DNA of 64,000 bases from Arthrobacter jinronghuae (GTDB lineage Bacteria > Actinomycetota > Actinomycetes > Actinomycetales > Micrococcaceae). The stretch is taken from positions 558,001 to 622,000 of the forward strand of contig NZ_CP104263.1 of NCBI RefSeq assembly GCF_025244825.1, in the 5' to 3' direction. Below, one piece after another: positions 19,038-27,732 of this stretch. The notes under the pieces are model-generated. The model was given only the letters and a program-made list of their open reading frames with translations, did no database searches and had not been told where the DNA came from. Positions within the stretch are counted from its first letter, which is position 1, and every line of letters begins with the position of its first letter. The position numbers and the translations under genes are program-made.

Positions 19038-19820
19038 ATGACTTCGACAATTGAGCGCGCCCGCCACCGGGCGCCGGTGGAACGCACCACCACGCTGAAC
19101 GCCCTTGCCGGCGCCGTCAGTGCCAACGCCGGAACGGTGGGCCGCCAGGCCGCCGTGATCGCGGCGGCCTCCGGGCTGGTACTGACCACCGGTGTCGCGG
19201 CCAATGCCTCCGGGGCAGACGCCATGCGCGACGTCCAGACAAGCACCCTGGATCTTTCCTCGGTCAAGACCCTCCAGGTCTCCGGAAATGCGCCGGTTTC
19301 GTTCGAACGGGACAGCATTGCCGGAACCACTCCGGCTCCCGTGGCCGAACCGGTAGCTCCGGTTGCCGAAGCACCTGCACCGGCTGCCGTGGCTGCGGAC
19401 ACGCGTGCCCCTGCCAAGGCGGTTCCTGCTGCTCAGGCCACAACCCTGAGCACGCCGGCCCCCGTGCAGCCGACGCAGAGCGCGCCTTCCGGTGTGGCAT
19501 CCACCATTGCAGCAGCTGCCTACGCGCAGCTGGGCATCGGCCAGGACTGCACCCGGCTGGTTACCAATGCACTGGCGGCGGCCGGAATCAACCACCACGG
19601 CTGGCCTGCAAGCTACCTCTCCCTTGGACGGACGGTGAGCGCAGCTGAGGCCATCCCCGGTGACCTTATCTACTACGCAGACGGCGGGATGGGCATGGCC
19701 CACATCGCCGTGTACGTGGGCGGCGGCCAGGCCGTGCACGGCGGTTTCAACGGTGGATCCACCGTTGTGGCTCCGGCCGAGCTCGGCTCCGGCGGCGTCT
19801 ACATCCGCGTAGGCGGCTAA
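19038..19820 (+). CDS. Secreted NlpC/P60-like cysteine endopeptidase, paralogue
   Basis: 260 residues, paralogous to the gene 18 bases upstream and surely in its operon. The segment NAGTVGRQAAVIAAASGLVL is nearly identical to that of its neighbour, followed by a Pro/Ala-rich linker (about 95-150). The C-terminal catalytic domain has Cys171 (GIGQDCTRLVTNAL) and His222 (AHIAVYVGGGQAVHGG). A cytoplasm-to-wall endopeptidase role follows from the family. It is controlled through the upstream riboswitch and ended by a strong hairpin. Confidence 0.88.
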   Translation: MTSTIERARHRAPVERTTTLNALAGAVSANAGTVGRQAAVIAAASGLVLTTGVAANASGADAMRDVQTSTLDLSSVKTLQVSGNAPVSFERDSIAGTTPAPVAEPVAPVAEAPAPAAVAADTRAPAKAVPAAQATTLSTPAPVQPTQSAPSGVASTIAAAAYAQLGIGQDCTRLVTNALAAAGINHHGWPASYLSLGRTVSAAEAIPGDLIYYADGGMGMAHIAVYVGGGQAVHGGFNGGSTVVAPAELGSGGVYIRVGG

Positions 19821-19842
19821 GCAGCTCCCGGCACAGCATTCC

Positions 19843-19874
19843 GGCAAGGCCCCTCCTTCGGGAGGGGCCTTGCC
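19843..19874 (+). terminator. Terminator after the NlpC/P60 operon
   Basis: GGCAAGGCCCCTCC at 19843-19856 and its exact reverse complement at 19861-19874 enclose a TTCG tetraloop (14-bp stem). The T-run is weak (TGGTT). The following 200 bases before the HNH gene show no gene. Confidence 0.8.
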
Positions 19875-20073
19875 TGGTTAAACCCTTGTTGAACCGCAGC
19901 CCGGGCACGGACGCAGGCGGGTACTGCTGGCCGGGGCCGGACCCCTGTCCCACCGGCATAAATAGCAAAGATGGCGATCGCGTTCTACTCTTGCATAGAC
20001 AATCCGATGTGCCGTTGGCGAAGCGGTGTCTTGTACTCACCGGTTCGCGGGCGGCAGGCGAAGAGGTATGTGC

Positions 20074-20574
20074 ATGCGCACTCTCGTTCTGAATGCTGGA
20101 TATGAACCGTTGGCCGTGATCACTTTCCGCCGCGCCTTGGTGCTGGTCCTGAATGGAAAGGCGAGTGTGGTGGCGGAAAGCGGCGAGCCCGTGGTCGGGC
20201 CCAACGAAATCCTCCCTCGACCTTCGGTGATCCTGCTCCACCGGTACGTGAAGATTCCCTACCGGGAGGGCACCGTTGCCACCCGAAGGGGCGTCCTGCG
20301 CCGGGATAACCATGAATGCGCCTATTGCGGAAAGGCGGCGGCTACCGTGGACCACGTGGTGCCGCGGTCCCGCGGCGGCGATGACAGCTGGGAAAACCTG
20401 GTGGCCTGCTGCCTGCGGTGCAACAACAGCAAAGGGGACCGGACGCTGGCCCAACTCGGCTGGGAGCTGCGGGTATCTCCCAAGGCACCCCGGGGTGCGC
20501 GCTGGCAGATCCGCGAGCTGGAACGTCCGTCGCCGCAGTGGGACCCGTTCCTGCAGAATGACACGGCTGCCTGA
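20074..20574 (+). CDS. HNH endonuclease family protein
   Basis: 166 residues. The N-terminal MRTLVLNAGYEPLAVITFRR stretch is conserved in a widespread actinobacterial HNH family of unknown target. The C-terminal half has a zinc-ribbon HNH site: CAYCG, then VDHVVPRSRGG (the catalytic His region), WENLVACCLRCNNSKGDRT with the second Cys pair. The start is ATG 20074, with AAGAGG seven bases before; an ATG at 20068 is too close to it. Its stop overlaps the start of the mobA-like gene by one base (TGATG), so they are translationally coupled. A role in the molybdenum group is not implied by the domain. Confidence 0.9.
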   Translation: MRTLVLNAGYEPLAVITFRRALVLVLNGKASVVAESGEPVVGPNEILPRPSVILLHRYVKIPYREGTVATRRGVLRRDNHECAYCGKAAATVDHVVPRSRGGDDSWENLVACCLRCNNSKGDRTLAQLGWELRVSPKAPRGARWQIRELERPSPQWDPFLQNDTAA

Positions 20575-21224
20575 TGTCCGCTGCTTATGATGCAGTGATC
20601 CTGGCGGGCGGCCGTTCCACGCGCCTTGGAGGCACACCCAAGGCGCTGCTCCTGGCCGGGGAGCGAACCCTGTTGGAAACCACCCTTGCCGCCGTGCCGG
20701 ATGCACGAAATGTCGCCGTCGCGGGGCCGCCGGAGCTGGCGAAGCTGCTCGGTTCCACCGTACCGGCCGGGTGCCCGGGGAGACCGCTGCTGGTCCGCGA
20801 GGAGCCGGCCTACGCCGGACCGGCAGCAGCGGTCGGAGCCGCCGTCGCCGCCCTGGCCGCCCTGGCGGATGGGAACCGGGACAGCGGCGAAAGCCCGTGG
20901 ACGATGGTCCTGGCCTGCGATATGCCGCAGGTCGCCGCCGCTGTCCGGGCCCTGCTGGCTGCGGCGGCCGTGCCGCCCGCAGAGAGCCTGCTGGCAGTGG
21001 ATTCCAGCGGCACCCGCCAGCCGCTGGCGGCGCTTTACCGCACAGCTGACCTGCGCGCCGCTGTTGATTCCCTGGCCGCAGAGGGTTTAGCGAACAAGCC
21101 CATGAAGGCGTTGCTTGCTAGGGTGCAATGGAGGGGTGTTGATGTTCCCCCGACGAGTACAGCCGATGTTGACACCTGGAACGATGCACAAACCTTGGGT
21201 GTGAGCGCCGGGGACCTGCCGTAG
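20574..21224 (+). CDS. mobA: Molybdenum cofactor guanylyltransferase-like NTP transferase
   Basis: 216 residues with a Rossmann-like nucleotidyltransferase fold. The signature AVILAGGRSTRLGGTPKALL gives the GG-x-SxRxG NTP loop with the following lysine, then VREEPAYAGPAAAVGAAVAAL and the metal-binding aspartate in MVLACDMPQV. MobA attaches GMP to molybdopterin to make the MGD cofactor. It is distantly related to MocA, but the neighbours moeA and fdhD support MGD synthesis. It overlaps the HNH gene by one base and is 36 bases before the DUF6457 gene. Confidence 0.85.
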   Translation: MSAAYDAVILAGGRSTRLGGTPKALLLAGERTLLETTLAAVPDARNVAVAGPPELAKLLGSTVPAGCPGRPLLVREEPAYAGPAAAVGAAVAALAALADGNRDSGESPWTMVLACDMPQVAAAVRALLAAAAVPPAESLLAVDSSGTRQPLAALYRTADLRAAVDSLAAEGLANKPMKALLARVQWRGVDVPPTSTADVDTWNDAQTLGVSAGDLP

Positions 21225-21260
21225 CACCGGGCGGTCCCCAAGCGAAACGAAGGAGCACGA

Positions 21261-21545
21261 ATGGCAAGCCAGCAGGAACAACTCGAGGCGTGGAGCGGCA
21301 GGCTGCTGCAGGCGCTGGAACTCGAGGGCACACCGGTGGATGTCTCCGCTGTCCTCGATCTGGCTGCAGCTGCAGCGCACAGCGTGGTGCGGCCCGCCGC
21401 CCCGCTGACCACCTTCATTGTCGGATATGCGGCGGGCCTCGCCGCCGGCAGCGGCCAGGCCGGCGACGCCGTCGCCATGGAATCTGCCATGGCCGTAGCC
21501 ACGGAACAGTGCCGGAACGCTGCAGCGGAAGGAGATGTCCGATGA
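21261..21545 (+). CDS. DUF6457 family protein
   Basis: 94 residues, helical. The start MASQQEQLEAWSGRLLQALEL and the segment VSAVLDLAAAAAHSVVRPAAPLTTFIVGYAAGLAAG are typical of the DUF6457 family, which in actinobacteria sits beside molybdenum cofactor genes. The middle resembles proteins that associate with NTP transferases; no catalytic residues are evident. AAGGAG lies eight bases before ATG 21261. It overlaps moeA by four bases (ATGA), so the two are coupled. A role as an accessory to MobA or MoeA is inference from position. Confidence 0.82.
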   Translation: MASQQEQLEAWSGRLLQALELEGTPVDVSAVLDLAAAAAHSVVRPAAPLTTFIVGYAAGLAAGSGQAGDAVAMESAMAVATEQCRNAAAEGDVR

Positions 21546-22837
21546 GCGAACATGCCGCACCCGTCATCCTGCCGGCCCAGCCCAATGCCTCCTGGGCGCA
21601 GGCCCGCCACGCCGCCTATGCGGCCGCCCGTCCACTGCCGTATGAGACGGTGCCCCTCGACGAGGCACTCGGCCGGATTCTGGCCCTCGAAACCAGTGCC
21701 CTGCAACCGGTACCGCATTACGCCTCAGCGGCCATGGACGGATGGGTTGTCGCGGGGCCGCCGCCGTGGACTGTCATTACCCATGAGGAACCCGAGGTGG
21801 AGCGCTGGCAGATCCACCGTGAATCGGGCCGCCGTGCCCTTCAGCCGGGCGAGGCCGTGCAGATCCTCACCGGCGGGCTTATCCCCGAAGGCGCCGAAGC
21901 CGTCCTGCGCTCCGAAAGCGGAACGGTGTCGGCCACAACGCCGCCGCAGCTGACGCTCAGCGACCAGGCAAAGGAGTCGGAACCGCGTGCCGGCGAACAT
22001 ATCCGCCCGGCCGGCGAAGAGGCGGCGGCGGGGGAGACCACTATCCCTGCGGGCAAGCTGCTCAACCCGGCCCATATTGCACTGGCTGCCGTGTGCGGAC
22101 ATGACACCCTGCCGGTGCTGCGCTCCCCGCGCGTGTCCCTGCTGCTGACCGGAGATGAAGTCATCGAAGCCGGCCTGCCCGAGCCCGGACAGGTCCGGGA
22201 CACCTTTGGACCCCAGCTGCCGCAGCTGATCACGATGCTGGGCGGACGCATCGACGTCGTCCGGCGCCTGCCGGACCGGCTGGAGGATGTGGTGGCGGCG
22301 CTGAGCAGCGAAGCCACGGATGAACTCTCCATCGCAATGTCTTCCGGCGACGTCCTCGTCACTACCGGCGGCACCGGACGTTCGGACGCGGATCACCTGC
22401 GCCGTGCCTTGGAAGAGGTCGAGGCTGAACTCCTCGTTGACGGAATTGCCATGCGTCCGGGGCATCCCACCATGCTGGCCCGGTTGCAGGACGGCCGCCT
22501 GCTGGTAGCGCTGCCCGGCAACCCGCTGGCCGCGATGATGGCCGTCTTCACGATCGTCCAACCGCTGCTGGACGGACTCCGCGGGGCACCGATTTCCCGT
22601 GAACGGCATGTCCTTGCGGGTGTGGATCTGGAACCATTGCCCGGAAGGACCCGGCTGGTTCCCTGCAGCATCCAGGAAGACCGGGCCATGCCTTCGCCGT
22701 ATTTCCGCTCCGGGATGCTCCGCGGACTGGCCGAGGCGGACGCCGTTATGGTGGTGCCGCCGGAGGGCTGCATCAGGGACCAGGCCGTGATGGCGCTGCC
22801 CCTGCCATGGCAGGTCAACCGCGCACCGTCCGGATAA
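21542..22837 (+). CDS. moeA: Molybdopterin molybdenumtransferase MoeA
   Basis: 431 residues, normal for MoeA. It inserts molybdate into adenylated molybdopterin in the cytoplasm. Seen are HYASAAMDGWVV (the conserved SxMDG), AVQILTGGLIPEGAEAVL, a GEHIRPAGEE motif, SLLLTGDEVIEAG, the MoCF-like core DVLVTTGGTGRSDADHLRRA, and RPGHPTML with ALPGNPLAAM. ATG 21542 overlaps the DUF6457 stop by four bases. The domain-II region (ILTGGLIPEGAEAVLRSESG) is somewhat shortened relative to E. coli MoeA. Confidence 0.94.
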   Translation: MSEHAAPVILPAQPNASWAQARHAAYAAARPLPYETVPLDEALGRILALETSALQPVPHYASAAMDGWVVAGPPPWTVITHEEPEVERWQIHRESGRRALQPGEAVQILTGGLIPEGAEAVLRSESGTVSATTPPQLTLSDQAKESEPRAGEHIRPAGEEAAAGETTIPAGKLLNPAHIALAAVCGHDTLPVLRSPRVSLLLTGDEVIEAGLPEPGQVRDTFGPQLPQLITMLGGRIDVVRRLPDRLEDVVAALSSEATDELSIAMSSGDVLVTTGGTGRSDADHLRRALEEVEAELLVDGIAMRPGHPTMLARLQDGRLLVALPGNPLAAMMAVFTIVQPLLDGLRGAPISRERHVLAGVDLEPLPGRTRLVPCSIQEDRAMPSPYFRSGMLRGLAEADAVMVVPPEGCIRDQAVMALPLPWQVNRAPSG

Positions 22838-22929
22838 GCCCGGCCACTGGTATGCACGGCGAGCAGGACACCCCGGGAAGCCCCGGCCACCCGGAGCCAG
22901 AGTCAATGCACTAAAGACAGGGAGACACC

Positions 22930-23799
22930 ATGGGACGGGTTACCCAGCGAGGGCGGGTCACACGCTTCCGGTTGGACGGGACCGTCAGCCGGCGGGACGA
23001 CGTATTGGCGGGGGAAGAACCGCTGGAAATCCGGGTGATGGGTAAGTCCTTCACCGTCACCATGCGGACGCCCGGCGACGACTTCGACTTGGTGGCCGGG
23101 TTCCTGGTCTCAGAAGGGGTGATCTGGGATCCGGCCCAGCTCATCAGCCTGCGGTACTGCGCCGGAGTGGATGACGATGGCAAGCAGACCTTCAATGTGG
23201 TGGATGTCCAGCTCCGGCCGGGTACCCCGCTCCCGGACACCGGGATGGAACGGCACGTCTATACGTCCAGCTCCTGCGGCATCTGCGGAACGGCATCCAT
23301 CGAGGCGGTCCGGAAGTCGTCGCACTTCGATCCGTCCTCGGACGCAGTGAGGCTCCCGCTGGACATGCTGGCGGCCCTGCCGGACCGGCTGCGCGAAGGC
23401 CAGAAGGTCTTTGACCGCACCGGCGGCGTCCACGCGGCGGGTCTGTTCAACGCCGACGGCGAGCTGTTGTGCCTGCGCGAGGACGTTGGCCGGCACAACG
23501 CGGTGGACAAGGTGGTGGGGTGGGCCCTGCGCGCCGGGATGCTGCCCCTGCGCGGCATGGTGCTGCAGGTATCCGGACGGGCGTCCTTCGAGTTGGTCCA
23601 GAAGGCCCAGCTCGCGGGCATCCCGGTGCTCGCCGCCGTCAGCGCGCCGTCCGCGCTTTCCGTGGACCTGGCCAAGGACGCCGGACTAACGCTGATCGGT
23701 TTCAGCCGCGGTACGTCGCTGAACTGCTATTCCGCGCCGGAACGGATCCTGGCTGCCGCCCCCGCACCCGTCCAGCCGCAGTTGTCGGCGGGCGCCTAG
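22930..23799 (+). CDS. fdhD: Formate dehydrogenase accessory sulfurtransferase FdhD
   Basis: 289 residues. FdhD passes sulfur from IscS to the bis-MGD cofactor of formate dehydrogenase. The family motifs are present: EEPLEIRV near the start, TMRTPGDDFDLVAGFLVSEGV, the redox loop SSSCGICGTASIEAV with the CxxC cysteines, TGGVHAAGLF, REDVGRHNAVDKVVGWAL and LQVSGRASFELVQKA. AGGGAGA lies before ATG 22930. It follows moeA by 92 bases. A formate dehydrogenase is expected elsewhere in the genome. Its stop shares the CTAG tetranucleotide with the stop of the convergent sensor kinase. Confidence 0.95.
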   Translation: MGRVTQRGRVTRFRLDGTVSRRDDVLAGEEPLEIRVMGKSFTVTMRTPGDDFDLVAGFLVSEGVIWDPAQLISLRYCAGVDDDGKQTFNVVDVQLRPGTPLPDTGMERHVYTSSSCGICGTASIEAVRKSSHFDPSSDAVRLPLDMLAALPDRLREGQKVFDRTGGVHAAGLFNADGELLCLREDVGRHNAVDKVVGWALRAGMLPLRGMVLQVSGRASFELVQKAQLAGIPVLAAVSAPSALSVDLAKDAGLTLIGFSRGTSLNCYSAPERILAAAPAPVQPQLSAGA

Positions 23800-25508
23800 C
23801 GGGCGGCCGGAAGCTGGACGGTGGCCGTGGTGCCCTCGCCCACCTTGGAGGCAATCCCCAGGTCCCCGCCGTGCTGAAGCACGATGTCCTGGACGATGGC
23901 CAGGCCCAGGCCGGTACCGGGGATGGCTGCGGACGTGGCATTGGAGGCACGGAAGAAACGCCGAAACAGGTTGGGCAGGTCCGCTTCCGGGATGCCGATG
24001 CCGGTGTCGCGGATCTGTACCCGCACAACGGGGCCGGCGCCGTCCGGTGACACCAGCGCGGCACTGACCTGCACGGTTCCACCGGCCGGCGTGAATTTCA
24101 CGGCGTTGGAGCAGAGGTTGGTGAAGACCTGCTCCAACTGGGCGCGGTCTCCGTCGACCAGCAAGGGATCGGTGCCGAGCTCCAACCGCAGGTCCAGGCT
24201 GCTGGCCCCGGCGGCCGGTGCCAGTGAGGCGGCAACGGCGCGCAGGAGTTCTTCCAAGTCCACTTCCTCCACCTCGAGGTTGGTCTCATCCGCATCCTGC
24301 CGGGAAATGGTCAGCAGGTCACTGATCAGCTGGTTGAGTCGAACGGCATTGCGGCCAACGATCTTGAGCATCTGCGCGACGTCGTCCGGGATGTCCCCGC
24401 CCGAGCCGTCGAGGATGAGGTCCAGGTAGCCGGTGATCGAGGTCAGCGGTGTCCGCAGTTCGTGGTTGACCGTGGCCACGAAATCGGTCTTGGCCCGGTC
24501 CAGGTCACGCTGGCGTTTGAGCACCATCCGCTGTGCGGTAATCAGGTTTCCCTGCACGAGGCCGTGCGCCAGGTTTCCGCTGACATGCTGGATCAGGGAG
24601 ATCTCCGTGCTCGTCCAGTCCCGCGGGGCACCCTCGCCGGCAAGCCAGAGCAGCCCGAACGCCTTGTCTCCGTGGCCGAGCGGCACAATCACGGAGGTGC
24701 GCAGCCCGGCAGTCCGTGATTCGGCGCTTATCGATACCGGCTCATCGGCGGGCTGACCGTGGTCTTCCACCGCCATTCCCCGGCCCCGCTCCCAGAGCGT
24801 TTCGGCCAGCTCGCCGGTGGTATGTGCGTTCAACGCGGGAATGCCCCCGGAGGTGTCCTCACGGCTCCACGCCAGCGCAAGTTCCGGAACGCGCTCATCC
24901 GGGAAGGTCACCAGCAGTACGTGGTCCGCTTCGAAGGTGGCTCCGAGTCCGTGAACCACTACCTCAGCCATTTGCTGCGGATCATTCGTGGCCCGGATGG
25001 CGGCGGAAATGCGGCGCGTATCCTCGCGCAGCCGTGAGGTGGCCGCCCGCCGGTCCCTGCGTGCCCGCGCGGTGGCCAGGATGAGGTTGACCCGGCGCGC
25101 CAGGTCCTCGGGGTCCACCGGGCTGGACACGAAGTCGGCAATGCCCAGGTCAACCATGAAGTCCATGTCCAGCCCGGCCTCGCCTGCCACGAGGATGACC
25201 GGCAGCTTGGTCATGGCCGGTTCGTGCCGGAGGCGCTTGAGCATGTCCATTCCGGCAACCTGACGGACGGTGGAATCCACCACCGCCAGCACCGGCGAGC
25301 CGGACCGGGCAGCTTCCATGGCCTCGTCCAGGTCCAGCACGGGGACTGCATCCAGGCCCGCATCGGCGAGGATTCCGGCCACGACGGAGAAGACCTCGGG
25401 CTGTTCAACGGCAACCAGCGCCGTGGGACGCGGTTCTGTGCCGGGAATATTGCCCTCCGAAGAGGCGTCGCCCATGGGGGCGGCGAAGGGTTTGAGTGCC
25501 GGGGGCAT
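23796..25508 (-). CDS. Soluble sensor histidine kinase with N-terminal degenerate receiver and GAF domain
   Basis: 570 residues without transmembrane segments. Order: receiver-like domain (about 30-148), GAF-like sensor (about 165-325), HisKA with DFVATVNHELRTPL (His349), then HATPase with NLCSNAVKFTP, DTGIGIP and GTGLGLAIV. The receiver keeps an aspartate (Asp78, LAVVDST) but the acidic pocket is reduced (LVAVEQPE instead of a DD pair) and the conserved Lys-Pro is Ser-Pro (FVSSPVD), so normal phosphorylation is doubtful. The carboxy-terminal layout fits cytoplasmic kinases of the Bae/Res type. No cognate regulator is adjacent. Start ATG 25508 lies in MPPALKPFAAPMGDAS; the second Met at residue 12 is an alternative. 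Confidence 0.9.
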   Translation of the reverse strand: MPPALKPFAAPMGDASSEGNIPGTEPRPTALVAVEQPEVFSVVAGILADAGLDAVPVLDLDEAMEAARSGSPVLAVVDSTVRQVAGMDMLKRLRHEPAMTKLPVILVAGEAGLDMDFMVDLGIADFVSSPVDPEDLARRVNLILATARARRDRRAATSRLREDTRRISAAIRATNDPQQMAEVVVHGLGATFEADHVLLVTFPDERVPELALAWSREDTSGGIPALNAHTTGELAETLWERGRGMAVEDHGQPADEPVSISAESRTAGLRTSVIVPLGHGDKAFGLLWLAGEGAPRDWTSTEISLIQHVSGNLAHGLVQGNLITAQRMVLKRQRDLDRAKTDFVATVNHELRTPLTSITGYLDLILDGSGGDIPDDVAQMLKIVGRNAVRLNQLISDLLTISRQDADETNLEVEEVDLEELLRAVAASLAPAAGASSLDLRLELGTDPLLVDGDRAQLEQVFTNLCSNAVKFTPAGGTVQVSAALVSPDGAGPVVRVQIRDTGIGIPEADLPNLFRRFFRASNATSAAIPGTGLGLAIVQDIVLQHGGDLGIASKVGEGTTATVQLPAAR

Positions 25509-25704
25509 TACGGCCTTTCGTCGGTGCCCGGTTCAGCTTCAGGGGCAGCGATTCGAAGTGTACCAGCGCCCGGAGCCAAAATAGTGACTTGTTTCACTGT
25601 GCCCTCAGGGGCGGATTCCGCAGCAGTTTCAGCCACTAGCGATCGGCCGGGAACGTCCTCCGGACGGGCTTAAGCTGGAACGTGCGGATATCGGAGGAAC
25701 AGAC

Positions 25705-27588
25705 ATGAGCATGGAAGGCGCAGCGTGGGGTTCGCTGATGCAGATCTCCCGCGCCAAAGGCGTAGACGGCAAGATTTCGCGGGAAACACTGAAGCGGATT
25801 GTCCGCTTCGCCGCTCCCTACCGGACCCGGCTCCTGGGGTTCGTGCTGTTGTCCGTGGTGGGCGCGTTCCTGGCCGTGGCGACGCCGGTCCTGGCCGGGC
25901 AGGTGGTCAACTCCATCGTGGCCGGCACCGCGCCGGACGTCGTGATCCGGTTGGCTCTGCTGATTGCCGCCGTCGCCGTGGCGGACGCGGCAGTCTCCCT
26001 TGCCACGCGCTGGTTTTCCTCGCGTATCGGCGAAAGCGTCATCCTGGATCTGCGCACCGCGGTGTTCGACCACGTCCAGAAGATGCCCATTGCCTTCTTT
26101 ACCCGCACGCGCACGGGTGCGCTGGTCAGCCGGCTCAACAATGACGTAATCGGTGCCCAGCAGGCCTTTAGCGGAACCCTTTCCGGCGTGGTGAGCAACG
26201 TCGTCGCACTGGTGCTGACCCTGATCGTGATGCTCGGAACTTCCTGGCAGGTGACCGTGCTGGCCATGTTGCTGCTGCCGGTGTTCCTGCTGCCGGCACG
26301 GCGGATGGGCGGCCGGCTCGCCGCGCTCCGTCGGGAGGCTGCCAACCACAACGCGTCCATGGGCACGCAGATGACCGAGCGGTTCTCCGCACCCGGTGCC
26401 ACCCTGGTCAAGTTGTTCGGCCGGCCCGACGCCGAGTCGCGCGAATTCGCCCTCCGCGCCTCCCGGGTGCGGGACATCGGCGTGAAGATGGCAATGATGC
26501 AGGCCGTCTTCGTGACGGCCCTGACCCTGGTGTCAGCCCTGGCCCTGGCCTTGGTCTACGGGCTGGGCGGTTACTTGGCGCTCCAGGGCAGCCTGAACAC
26601 GGGCGACGTCGTGACCCTGGCGCTGCTGCTGACCCGGCTTTATGCGCCGCTGACCTCCCTGGCCAACGCCCGGGTGGAGATCATGAGCGCGGTAGTGAGC
26701 TTCGAGCGGGTCTTCGAAATCCTGGACCTTCGCCCCTTGATCCGTGAGAAAAAATCCCCGGCACCGGTGCCGGCCGGGCCCCTGAGCGTGGAGTTCGACG
26801 ACGTCCGGTTCGCCTATCCCACCGCGGACAAGGTGTCCCTCGCCTCGCTGGAAGAGGTGGCTGTCCTGGACACCCGCGGCGGGGAGGAAGTCCTGCATGG
26901 GGTGTCCTTCCGCGTTGAACCGGGGCAGACCGTCGCCCTGGTTGGGACTTCGGGAGCGGGCAAGTCGACCATTGCGCAGCTGCTGGCACGGCTGTACGAC
27001 GTCGATTCGGGGGCCGTGCGCTTCTCCGGCACCGATGTGCGGGACCTGAGTTTTGCTGGCATCCGGCAGGCGCTGGGCATGGTGACCCAGGACGGGCACC
27101 TGTTCCACGAGACCATCCGGGCGAACCTGCTGCTGGCTAACCCCGAAGCCGGCGACGACCAGGTCTGGGATGCGCTGCGCCGTGCGCGGCTGGAGGACAT
27201 GGTACGGTCCCTGCCGGACGGGTTGGAGACCATGGTGGGGGAGCGCGGCTACCGGCTTTCGGGCGGGGAACGCCAGCGCATGACCATCGCGCGGCTGCTG
27301 CTGGCACAGCCGCGGATCGTGATCCTGGATGAGGCCACGGCCGCTTTGGATTCCACGTCCGAGGCCGCCGTGCAGGCCGCCCTGGGTGAGGCGCTGCAGG
27401 GGCGGACCGCCGTCGTGATTGCCCACCGGCTCTCCACCATCCGCAATGCCGACCGGATCCTGGTCATCGAGGGCGGTCGGATCGCGGAACAGGGAACGCA
27501 CGCGGAACTGCTGGAGCGGGACGGGCGCTACGCGGAGCTGTACAACACCCAGTTCGCCGCTGAGCCGGCAGCGGAGGCAGTGGAGTAA
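25705..27588 (+). CDS. ABC transporter, fused permease and ATPase (exporter type)
   Basis: 627 residues: six transmembrane helices (about 35-330; helix 1 LLGFVLLSVVGAFLAVATPV) and an ATPase domain (about 365-610). ATPase motifs are Walker A GTSGAGKST, Q-loop VTQDGHLFHETI, signature LSGGERQRMTIARLLL, Walker B IVILDEATAALD and the switch His in IAHRLST. It is a half-transporter of the MsbA/LmrA type that would work as a homodimer exporting a hydrophobic compound. A segment of about 20 extra residues (TADKVSLASLEEVAVLDTRG) sits before Walker A, as in several actinobacterial members. It stands alone between the kinase gene and tRNA-Arg. Confidence 0.92.
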   Translation: MSMEGAAWGSLMQISRAKGVDGKISRETLKRIVRFAAPYRTRLLGFVLLSVVGAFLAVATPVLAGQVVNSIVAGTAPDVVIRLALLIAAVAVADAAVSLATRWFSSRIGESVILDLRTAVFDHVQKMPIAFFTRTRTGALVSRLNNDVIGAQQAFSGTLSGVVSNVVALVLTLIVMLGTSWQVTVLAMLLLPVFLLPARRMGGRLAALRREAANHNASMGTQMTERFSAPGATLVKLFGRPDAESREFALRASRVRDIGVKMAMMQAVFVTALTLVSALALALVYGLGGYLALQGSLNTGDVVTLALLLTRLYAPLTSLANARVEIMSAVVSFERVFEILDLRPLIREKKSPAPVPAGPLSVEFDDVRFAYPTADKVSLASLEEVAVLDTRGGEEVLHGVSFRVEPGQTVALVGTSGAGKSTIAQLLARLYDVDSGAVRFSGTDVRDLSFAGIRQALGMVTQDGHLFHETIRANLLLANPEAGDDQVWDALRRARLEDMVRSLPDGLETMVGERGYRLSGGERQRMTIARLLLAQPRIVILDEATAALDSTSEAAVQAALGEALQGRTAVVIAHRLSTIRNADRILVIEGGRIAEQGTHAELLERDGRYAELYNTQFAAEPAAEAVE

Positions 27589-27626
27589 GTCCACGGGCGA
27601 AGAGGGGTGCCCCTTAAAGAAAAATG

Positions 27627-27700
27627 TGCCCCCGGCCGGAATCGAACCGACGACCTGCCCTTTAGGAGAGGGCCGCTCTATCCTACTGAGCTACGAGGGC
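27627..27700 (-). tRNA. tRNA-Arg (anticodon CCT, reads AGG)
   Basis: The reverse strand folds as a cloverleaf. The acceptor GCCCTCG pairs with CGGGGGC (one G-T pair) and A is the discriminator. The D-arm is AGCTCAGTAGGATAGAGC, the anticodon stem GCCCT/AGGGC has loop CTCCTAA (anticodon at 27664-27666), and the T-arm is GTCGG-TTCGATT-CCGGC. CCA is not encoded. AGG is rare in this high-G+C genome. Confidence 0.96.
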
Positions 27701-27732
27701 GGACCGCCGACTTCCCGGCGGGCGGTACCAGC

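Noticed and set aside
18228..19847. A 539-codon minus-strand open frame opposite the NlpC/P60 genes
   Set aside because: Gly/Arg/Cys-rich translation typical of antisense reading; the catalytic motifs are on the plus strand.
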